DNA from: Collinsella aerofaciens
GTDB taxonomy: Bacteria > Actinomycetota > Coriobacteriia > Coriobacteriales > Coriobacteriaceae
NCBI RefSeq assembly: GCF_901212495.1
Contig: NZ_CAAKNY010000078.1
Span: forward strand, 1 to 11,497
Length of the DNA stretch: 11,497 nt
Direction of reading: 5' to 3'
Shown here: positions 6,537 to 11,497 of the stretch, in pieces
How the letters are laid out: the number at the start of each line of letters is the position of its first letter
Numbering within the stretch: the stretch's first letter is position 1
Notes under the pieces: model-generated
Told to the model about the DNA's origin: nothing
Database searches by the model: none
The model's input: the letters and a program-made list of their open reading frames with translations, nothing else
Translations under genes and position numbers: made by a program

Positions 6537-7700
6537 ATGCACGACACGAAAATCGTTCACACACCCATCGACCGTGCACTGGAACAGAGGATTTTCGACT
6601 TCGTCGACGCGCTTTCAGATGAGCTCATAGCTGCGATACGCGATATCGTCAGAATCAAGAGCGTCCAGGGCGACGCGTCGGACGGCGCCCCCTTCGGACT
6701 CGGCCCACGCGCAGCGCTCGACGCCACGCTCGATCGCTGCCGTCGAATGGGATACGAGACACGCGACCTCGACGGTTACCTCGGCTACGCGACATGGGGC
6801 ACGCCCGGGGATGACGGCTATGTCTGCGCTCTCGGCCATCTTGACGTGGTCCCCGAGGGCGAGGGATGGAATTATGGTCCCTACAGCGGACACCTCGAGA
6901 ACGGCGTGATATACAGCCGCGGCGTCCTGGACAATAAGGGGCCGATCTACGCCTGCCTCTATGCCATGGAGGCGTTGCGCCGTGCCGGGATCAAACCCAT
7001 TCGTGAACTGCGCATTATGTTCGGCTGCAACGAGGAATCGGGGTTCGGAGACCTCGTCCACTACCTCGAGACCGAGCCGGCGCCCGTCGCGGGATTCACC
7101 CCGGACTGCAAGTATCCGGTCGTGTACGCCGAGCGCGGGCGGGCACTCGTCAGGCTTGTCCTCCCTTCGGCCGAGCTCAACCACTACATGGACTTCGTCA
7201 ACACCTACGTTCTGAACGCGAAGCCGAGCGGCGAGCGACTCGGCGTCGCCGTGCACGATGACGAGTTCGGCGACCTCGAGGTGAGGAACTACCGCCTGCT
7301 TGACGCGGACGGGATGCCGGCGGTCGAGCTCGCCCTGAGCTATCCGGCAAATGTCTCTGTGAACGAGCTGCTCGAGCGGCTTCGGAGTACGGTCACGAAA
7401 GACGACGCCACCGTGCATCTCGTACGGAACTTCGACCCTGTCCGCTTCGAGCGCGACTGTCGGCTCTGCCGTGATCTGCAATACGCCTACGAGCGAGTGA
7501 CCGGCGCCGACGGCACCCCCGTCACAACCACCGGCGGCACGTATGCCAAGCTCATGCCCAACATCGTGCCCTTCGGCCCATCCTTTCCCGGCCAGAAGGG
7601 CATCGGTCACCAGCCGAACGAATGGATGACCGTCGCGGACATCATTACGAACACCAAGATCTACGCACTCGCCCTCTACCTGATTGCATGCAGCCGTTGA
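6537..7700 (+). CDS. M20/PepV (Sapep)-type metallo-dipeptidase with shortened lid domain
   Basis: The two-metal peptidase core is complete: His101 and Asp103 in GHLDVVPEGEGW, Asp132 in GVLDNKGP, Glu166-Glu167 in GCNEESG, Asp190 in FTPDCKYP and His358 in GHQPNEW. These correspond to the metal and catalytic residues of Lactobacillus PepV. At 387 residues it is about 80-95 shorter than PepV (about 470). The loss falls between Asp190 and a later lid segment (LGVAVHDDEFGD) that still matches PepV. The missing part would carry the GxxAHASxP motif with the lid histidine thought to help transition-state binding. The reading frame is intact. The cytosolic protein lies 68 bp after glycosylasparaginase, with GAAAGGA upstream of ATG 6537. 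It may trim Asn- or glycosyl-Asn-containing dipeptides, but altered or lost activity is possible. Confidence 0.88.
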   Translation: MHDTKIVHTPIDRALEQRIFDFVDALSDELIAAIRDIVRIKSVQGDASDGAPFGLGPRAALDATLDRCRRMGYETRDLDGYLGYATWGTPGDDGYVCALGHLDVVPEGEGWNYGPYSGHLENGVIYSRGVLDNKGPIYACLYAMEALRRAGIKPIRELRIMFGCNEESGFGDLVHYLETEPAPVAGFTPDCKYPVVYAERGRALVRLVLPSAELNHYMDFVNTYVLNAKPSGERLGVAVHDDEFGDLEVRNYRLLDADGMPAVELALSYPANVSVNELLERLRSTVTKDDATVHLVRNFDPVRFERDCRLCRDLQYAYERVTGADGTPVTTTGGTYAKLMPNIVPFGPSFPGQKGIGHQPNEWMTVADIITNTKIYALALYLIACSR

Positions 7701-7724
7701 TCCACCAGATCTGAGGAGCATTCC

Positions 7725-8405
7725 ATGTCGTCAAAGAAACACCGAAAACGCCGTGACCGTAGTCAGGACCACTGCTCGCAACCGAGCCCGCGCCCACGGC
7801 CCGGAACAGCTCGGGCCGTGCAGATCGAGCCAGCGTCACTCTCCCACCGCTTCTTCGCGTACCTGATCGACTGGTATCTCGGTGCTCTCTGCACGATGAT
7901 CCCGATCTCCGTCATCGCGCAGTGGCAAACGGGTGACATGACGATCATCAACCTCCTCGACATCCCCTCCCCGTGGGGCCTCGTCGCGGGGGCCGCCGGA
8001 ACCCTGCTTGGGGCAACGTACTACGTCGCCTTCCCCGCGCTCGTCTGGAAAGGCCAGACCCCAGGCAAGCGTCTGTGCAACGTCGTCATCGCCAATCCTG
8101 ACGGTACGGCACCGAGTGTGCGGCAGCTGCTGATTCGCCAGGTGCTCGGACTGATTATAATCGACGGGGCACTCGTTTCCGCGAGCTCCATCTGGCACCA
8201 GATGCTCACCGTCGCCACACGCATCAACTTCGTGACCCCGCTCATGTACGTCGGGTTCGCCCTGTCGGCGATAAGCATCCTCATGATCGTCCTGAGGCGG
8301 GACCACCGCTGCATTCACGATTTCTTGGCGGGCACCGAGGTGCTTGCCAAACCAAGGCCGTATACTGAGGCTGAAGCCGATCGGAGGGCGCACACGATTG
8401 ACTAA
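7725..8405 (+). CDS. RDD family integral membrane protein
   Basis: This 226-residue protein has a very basic, disordered N-terminus (about 1-40, many Arg/Lys/Pro). RFFAYLIDWYLG follows as the first RDD-type helix. Then come GQTPGKRLCNVVI and a final RRDHRCIHDFLAGTEVL, the two other RDD-family hallmarks. About four hydrophobic segments are visible (roughly residues 45-65, 85-110, 135-150 and 165-190). RDD proteins are poorly understood; some are linked to ion or small-solute transport. GAGGAG lies just before the ATG, and the gap to the dipeptidase gene is only 24 bp, so it is co-transcribed. Its job in this operon is unknown. Confidence 0.85.
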   Translation: MSSKKHRKRRDRSQDHCSQPSPRPRPGTARAVQIEPASLSHRFFAYLIDWYLGALCTMIPISVIAQWQTGDMTIINLLDIPSPWGLVAGAAGTLLGATYYVAFPALVWKGQTPGKRLCNVVIANPDGTAPSVRQLLIRQVLGLIIIDGALVSASSIWHQMLTVATRINFVTPLMYVGFALSAISILMIVLRRDHRCIHDFLAGTEVLAKPRPYTEAEADRRAHTID

Positions 8406-8475
8406 CTCGCGGTGTCAAGCCGGCCACCGCACCCCCCCCTCACACATATGTAAACTTCCGATTTGGAGGCACACG

Positions 8476-8997
8476 ATGAAGATTGTCATGATTTACGACC
8501 AGATCCAGTCCGGCATGGGCGCCAAGGATGACAGGATGGTCCCTCTCGGCATTCTGAAGGAACCGGTCGGTCCCGCGATCATGATGGAGCCTTACTTGAA
8601 GGAGCACGACGGACGCGTCATCGCGACGCTTTACTGCGGCAACGGCACCTATATGGCCAATCCCGACGAGACCGCGCGCAAACTTGTCGCGATGGTCGGC
8701 AGGCTCAACCCCGACGTAGTCATCTGCGGCCCCGCTTTCAATTACGCCGAATTCGCCGAGATGAGCGCCCGCGTGGCCTCCGACATCGATGCGACGGGAA
8801 CGATCCCCGCCGTCGCCGCAATGTCAGAGGAAAACGCCGACACCATCGCCCGCTACTGCCACGCCGTGCCGATCGTCCGCACCCCCAAGAAGGGTGGCGT
8901 CGGACTTAACGCGGCGCTGAAATCGCTCGCGAAGCTCGCGGCAGGACTAGCCGACGGAAAGGACGTCTCAAGTCTGCGCGAGAAGATCTGCTACTGA
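8476..8997 (+). CDS. free-standing GrdB N-terminal-domain-like protein (glycine/sarcosine/betaine reductase B family)
   Basis: The 173 residues resemble the N-terminal part of GrdB/GrdH: KEPVGPAIMMEPYLKE, a TLYCGNGTY segment, DVVICGPAFNYAEFAEMSARV, AMSEENAD, then VPIVRTPKKGGVGLNAAL. Full GrdB is about 430 residues and carries a C-terminal UxxC/CxxC redox motif with selenocysteine. That half is missing here, and no partner GrdA/GrdC/GrdD/GrdE gene is nearby. The stop TGA (8995-8997) is followed two codons later by a second in-frame TGA, so readthrough as selenocysteine is not supported. Start: GGAGG at 8465-8469 precedes ATG 8476 by 6 bases. The protein probably binds a small amino-acid-like ligand, but its role is unknown. 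A C8 run (8432-8439) in the 70-bp leader is worth noting. Confidence 0.8.
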   Translation: MKIVMIYDQIQSGMGAKDDRMVPLGILKEPVGPAIMMEPYLKEHDGRVIATLYCGNGTYMANPDETARKLVAMVGRLNPDVVICGPAFNYAEFAEMSARVASDIDATGTIPAVAAMSEENADTIARYCHAVPIVRTPKKGGVGLNAALKSLAKLAAGLADGKDVSSLREKICY

Positions 8998-9038
8998 TTC
9001 GACTGACCACCGATACCGCCGGACCAAGGGGGGACCGC

Positions 9039-10178
9039 ATGAACCCAACCCATGATTCCGAGAGCTCCGATCTCCTTCGGGAGGGCCGGACGAGGTGCCG
9101 CCGACGTTTCTCCGAGCCCGGTTCGGGGCCCCGTCGCACCTCCGAAGCCGTCAGGCGGGTGCGCGCGATGCGAGAGGAGCGCGTGCGCAAGGTCTACGCG
9201 CAGCTTGAAGATGCCATATCAGCAAACGAGCAGGGGGAGCGTGCGGGAACCCGGGAACGCATCGGCCATCCACGCGCGAAAATAGACTTCAAGGCGGAAA
9301 TCGCGCGACTCAAGAACCTGAGACGTCAGGCGCGCGTCCGGTTCATCATCACGCTGCTCTCCGTCGTAGCGTCCGCGCTACTCCAGGCCTATGCCATGAA
9401 GGCGTTCGTCCAACCGTCCAACCTGCTCTCGAGCGGCTTTACCGGCCTCGCGATCCTAATTGATCGCATCACCTCACTGTTCGGCGTCTCGTTCCCCACC
9501 TTCGCGGGCATGATCGCCCTGAATATACCGGTCGCCATCATCAGCTGGAACAGCATCTCGAAGCGCTTCGTGGTGTTCTCGATGATTCAAGTCCTACTCG
9601 CAAGCTTCTTCCTTCGCGCTCTCTCGTTCCAGCCAATTCTGCACGACACCATCTTGACGGTCGTTTTCGGCGGGTTCCTCTACGGCCTCGCGATCGCGAT
9701 CGCACTTGTCGGAGGGGCGTCGACAGCAGGAACCGATTTCATCTCGCTCATGGTCTCAAACAAGATCGGCAAGGGTATATGGGGCTTCATCTTTGCCGGT
9801 AACTGCGTCGTTCTCGTGATCTTCGGCTCCATGTTCGGCTGGACCGCCGCTGCCTACTCAATCATCTTTCAGTTCATCTCGACCAAGACGATCGAGCTGT
9901 TCTACCATCGCTACGACCGTGTGACCCTGCAGATCATAACCACGAAGCCCGACGAGGTACTCGAGTCCTACTGCAAAAAATACCATCATGGCTCCTCCTG
10001 CTTCGAGGGAATCGGCGGGTACAGCCGCGAGACCTATTGGCTCATCAACACTGTCGTGAGTTCCTATGAAGTAAACGATATCGTCGCACTCGTCCGAATC
10101 GTAGACGGCGGCGCCGTGGTCAATGCGTTTCGCACCGAGAACTTCTTCGGAAACTTCTATCGCGACCAACCAAATTAA
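9039..10178 (+). CDS. YitT-family membrane protein with C-terminal DUF2179 domain
   Basis: The 379 residues comprise three parts. A charged, likely cytosolic N-terminal extension (about 1-100, rich in Arg and Glu, partly helical) comes first. A membrane part with five or six segments follows (about 100-285), including FVQPSNLLSSGFTGLAILI and GGASTAGTDFISLMVS, the glycine-rich YitT motifs. Last is a DUF2179 domain (about 290-370: TLQIITTKPDEVLESYC then GIGGYSRETYWLINTVV). The family average is about 285 residues, so the extension is extra. Start ATG 9039 has AAGGGGGGA five bases upstream. It is the last gene of the run, 41 bp after the GrdB-like gene. Family function is not firmly known; transport or efflux roles have been suggested. 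I infer a role in moving a substrate or product. Confidence 0.88.
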   Translation: MNPTHDSESSDLLREGRTRCRRRFSEPGSGPRRTSEAVRRVRAMREERVRKVYAQLEDAISANEQGERAGTRERIGHPRAKIDFKAEIARLKNLRRQARVRFIITLLSVVASALLQAYAMKAFVQPSNLLSSGFTGLAILIDRITSLFGVSFPTFAGMIALNIPVAIISWNSISKRFVVFSMIQVLLASFFLRALSFQPILHDTILTVVFGGFLYGLAIAIALVGGASTAGTDFISLMVSNKIGKGIWGFIFAGNCVVLVIFGSMFGWTAAAYSIIFQFISTKTIELFYHRYDRVTLQIITTKPDEVLESYCKKYHHGSSCFEGIGGYSRETYWLINTVVSSYEVNDIVALVRIVDGGAVVNAFRTENFFGNFYRDQPN

Positions 10179-10181
10179 CCG

Positions 10182-10350
10182 GCACGCCCCCCGCCGAAGT
10201 TACGCCTGGTGGGCAGAGGTCTCGCCCGGTAGGCCAATATCCCGGCCAATGCAAGCCCCTTACGCCGAGAAGAAATCCGCATCCGCCACGCGTCAGGGGC
10301 GCAGACGCGCCGGATCGATTGAAACATGCGCCCAGGCGAGCGCCTCCCGC
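10182..10350. other. non-coding interval downstream of the operon
   Basis: No convincing gene, hairpin with a T-run or RNA structure is seen here. Open frames on both strands are short, with atypical composition rich in Arg and Pro. There is no clear terminator directly after the YitT stop, so the operon transcript may run on into the decayed region. Confidence 0.4.
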
Positions 10351-10382
10351 CGATGCACGCTGTAGACGATGCACGCTGTAGC
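10351..10382 (+). repeat. 16-bp tandem duplication
   Basis: Copies CGATGCACGCTGTAGA (10351-10366) and CGATGCACGCTGTAGC (10367-10382) lie head to tail and differ only in the last base. Sixteen is not a multiple of three, so the duplication shifts the frame of the coding-like sequence that follows and puts a TAG (10363-10365) ahead of it. Confidence 0.85.
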
Positions 10383-10581
10383 CGACGCCCTGCGCACAGA
10401 CGGCGGAGTCCAGTGTGTTGGACAGGTCTACCATCGCATCATTGGCCACCCCGCTATCGCCTCCGCAGCGTTATGGCAGGGGGGGTAGCCCACATATTCA
10501 AGCGCAATAGAGTCCCGTCCGTCGGAATACGCGGCCACCTCAAGCGCATACAAGCCGATCTACGAGACGGTCGACGAGTGA
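10369..10581 (+). pseudogene. decayed coding-like remnant with in-frame TAG, unknown family
   Basis: Reading from ATG 10369 gives HAVADALRTDGG, VQCVGQVYHRIIGH and ASAALWQGG, then a TAG at 10486-10488. The same frame continues with SSAIESRPSEYAATSSAYKP to a TGA at 10579-10581. Codon use on both sides of the TAG looks coding-like. The 16-bp duplication immediately upstream cuts the frame off from earlier sequence, and a G7 run lies just before the TAG. I do not recognise the family. It could be the 3' end of a disrupted gene; chance is possible. Confidence 0.3.
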
Positions 10582-10607
10582 CGCGCACTCCCCCGCAAGA
10601 GTCGGGG

Positions 10608-11064
10608 CTACGGGCTTGCGCTGGACCTCACCCATAAGTTAGATGTGAACCTCCTACAGCCGCTCATGCCAAGTCCCCCGAGCAGGGGATCCTCGTCGAC
10701 GGGCTTGAGCTCCGCAGAGACCTCATAAGTGATCGTAAACGATTCTGCATCGTAGATACGCACCTGATTGATTATCCCCGCCCACTCGCCGCCGCGATCG
10801 AAGCCGGCGTGCCAATCCTTCGCGCGCAGAACACTGCCTGCCACCTTCAACTCACGCGTGATGCTCGCCTTGGACACCGCTACTCGCGCGGTACACGTGC
10901 GCGGAAAACACGTCCGGCCACGTCCATTCCTCGAAGAGGGCAGCAACCCCTTCGAGCAGTTCGATAGTGCCAGCACCGCGCAGAGCCGAACCGAAAAAGC
11001 AGGGGAAGATTGCGAGTGCAGTGACAAGCAGGCGAAGCATGGCTGCGGAGAGGTGCACCTTCAT
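10608..11064 (-). pseudogene. frameshifted remnant of a small exported protein, unknown family
   Basis: From ATG 11064 (GGAGGGG about 11-12 bases upstream on this strand) the first frame gives a signal-peptide-like start (MKVHLSAAMLRLLVTALAIF) and runs to EEWTWPDVFSAHVYRA before ending at TGA 10852-10854. Near nt 10880 the coding character moves to another frame: KASITRELKVAGSVLRAKDW, GFDRGGEWAGIINQVRIYD, SFTITYEVSAELKPVDEDP, ending at 10608. One extra nucleotide, or two missing, near 10875-10895 would rejoin them. The last ~20 residues look random, so the true C-terminus may also be lost. No family is recognised. A sequencing error at a single point could also produce this break. Confidence 0.45.
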
Positions 11065-11098
11065 GGCCGTTCGTCTCCCCTCCCATCGCTTATGAAAC

Positions 11099-11245
11099 GA
11101 GGCGTGTTTCGGAAGTATGCAGCAAATTTAGGACGTGTCGAGCACACGGGGGTTTGCGATAATAACCCCGCGGTTAGATCGATTGGGCATGTACAGTGTG
11201 GTTGGACTATCGGGATTTTGCGGCATACTTCCGAAATCACGCCTC
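11099..11245. repeat. ~147-bp intergenic element with 22/23-bp terminal inverted repeats
   Basis: The left arm 11099-11120 (GAGGCGTGTTTCGGAAGTATGC) and right arm 11223-11245 are inverted copies that differ by one inserted base; a GCAAA pentamer extends the similarity inward. The 102-bp core has a small hairpin, GGGGTT (11149-11154) pairing with AACCCC (11164-11169). No transposase is encoded. The form suggests a MITE- or REP-like element, or a regulatory dyad placed 35 bp upstream of the exported-protein remnant. Confidence 0.6.
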
Positions 11246-11311
11246 AAAATGATTCGTTCCTTCGTCCCCAGGGGATCAACGGAACGCAACAGGTTGAGCA
11301 TACGCAAGCGA

Positions 11312-11411
11312 GCGGCCCCCAGAGCGTACAAGGTGGCATGAAAAAGGCAGGGCATTGACCTTTTGGGCATGCCCTGCCTTTTGAATGACAGATTGTAGCT
11401 CTGGGGGCCGC
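11312..11411. repeat. outer dyad enclosing the rpoC terminator
   Basis: GCGGCCCCCAGAGC at 11312-11325 and its exact reverse complement at 11398-11411 enclose the terminator stem. One bulge further in, GTAC and GTA could add three pairs. Whole-stem formation would put the terminator at the tip of a long cruciform or extended RNA hairpin. Confidence 0.6.
11341..11382 (-). terminator. rho-independent terminator of rpoC (possibly bidirectional)
   Basis: AAAAGGCAGGGCAT (11342-11355) pairs perfectly with ATGCCCTGCCTTTT (11369-11382) around a 13-nt loop. On the minus strand the stem ends in five Ts and lies about 75 bp past the rpoC stop. On the plus strand it ends in four Ts, so it could also stop transcripts coming from the operon side. 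Confidence 0.88.
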
Positions 11412-11427
11412 GCAGCGACGGAGGCCG

Positions 11428-11449
11428 CCGCCGTTCGTTAGAACGGCGG
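11428..11449 (-). other. short hairpin immediately after the rpoC stop
   Basis: CCGCCGTTC (11428-11436) and GAACGGCGG (11441-11449) form a perfect 9-bp stem with a GTTA loop, 6 bp after the rpoC stop. There is no T-run. It may protect the rpoC 3' end or slow polymerase before the main terminator. Confidence 0.55.
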
Positions 11450-11455
11450 AACTAA

Positions 11456-11497
11456 TTACTCCTCGTCGTTGTCCTTGGCCTCTTCGGCGTCGTCGGT
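11456..11497 (-). CDS. rpoC: RNA polymerase beta' subunit, last 13 codons and stop
   Basis: The minus strand reads TDDAEEAKDNDEE followed by TAA (11456-11458). The first ten of these codons (11468-11497) are identical to bases 1-30, so this is the natural C-terminus of the RpoC piece at the window start, or of a second rpoC copy lying beyond the window end. Acidic tails of this kind are seen in beta' of this lineage as far as the fragment shows. Confidence 0.9.
   Translation of the reverse strand, partial: TDDAEEAKDNDEE
11468..11497. repeat. 30-bp direct terminal repeat (identical to bases 1-30)
   Basis: The last 30 bases of the window equal the first 30 exactly and in the same orientation, in the same rpoC frame. 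This is what a circular or tandemly repeated sequence looks like when opened inside rpoC. Confidence 0.95.

Noticed and set aside
6615..7721. Minus-strand 368-codon frame across the dipeptidase
   Set aside because: Shadow of the M20 enzyme; no recognisable domain.
8995..9009. TGA at the end of the GrdB-like gene as a selenocysteine codon
   Set aside because: A second in-frame TGA follows two codons later and the sequence beyond shows no GrdB C-terminal similarity.
10120..10449. Minus-strand 109-codon frame after the YitT gene
   Set aside because: It overlaps the end of YitT, is Arg/Gly-rich and shows no coding character over most of its length.
10486..10488. In-frame TAG as recoded pyrrolysine
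   Set aside because: No pyrrolysine machinery or methylamine genes nearby; adjacent duplication and G-run point to decay.
1..11497. Self-replicating plasmid or phage
   Set aside because: Despite the terminal repeat there is no replication initiator, partition, mobilisation, integrase or structural phage gene, and a truncated housekeeping gene is present.
1..11497. CRISPR array, tRNA or rRNA genes
   Set aside because: No regularly spaced repeats, no cloverleaf with CCA-like end and no rRNA-like sequence was seen on either strand.

Overview
The window looks like high-GC DNA from a gut-type Coriobacteriia (Collinsella-like) actinobacterium. This is inferred from an actinobacterial-style RpoC C-terminus, Lac/cellobiose-type PTS genes and GC-rich codon use. 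It was judged by eye, with no database search.

Layout. Positions 1 to about 1199 encode, on the minus strand, the C-terminal ~400 residues of RNA polymerase beta' (rpoC), cut off abruptly at the 5' side. From 1321 to 10178 lies one plus-strand run of nine closely spaced genes: an MtlR/LicR-type PTS-controlled activator; PTS EIIA, EIIB and EIIC of the lactose/cellobiose/chitobiose family; glycosylasparaginase; an M20/PepV-type dipeptidase with a shortened lid; an RDD membrane protein; a free-standing GrdB N-domain protein; and a YitT/DUF2179 membrane protein. From 10179 to about 11340 there is no intact gene, only decayed coding sequence on both strands, a 16-bp tandem duplication and a ~147-bp element with terminal inverted repeats. 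A strong terminator (11341-11382) nested inside a second dyad follows. The window ends with the last codons and stop of rpoC (11456-11497, minus strand).

Topology. The first 30 bases equal the last 30 bases (11468-11497). Joined there, the two rpoC pieces form one continuous reading frame with its natural stop and terminator. The sequence is therefore a permuted circle of 11,467 bp, or one unit of a tandem duplication or Campbell-type insertion at the 3' end of rpoC. No replication, integrase or transposase gene is visible, so a self-sufficient plasmid is unlikely. A chromosomal amplification, a recombination circle or an assembly cycle are the main alternatives.

How the genes may work together (inference). 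The PTS could import a phosphorylated amino-sugar/asparagine conjugate such as GlcNAc-Asn, the stub left from N-glycoproteins. The cytosolic glycosylasparaginase would split the sugar-Asn bond, and the dipeptidase would trim Asn-containing dipeptides. The activator would tie expression to PTS phosphorylation. The roles of the RDD, GrdB-like and YitT proteins are unknown; the last two might handle a product or redox/transport step. A second notable item is that this RpoC ends in an alpha-CTD-like helix-hairpin-helix domain that keeps the main DNA-contact residues of the RNA polymerase alpha subunit.
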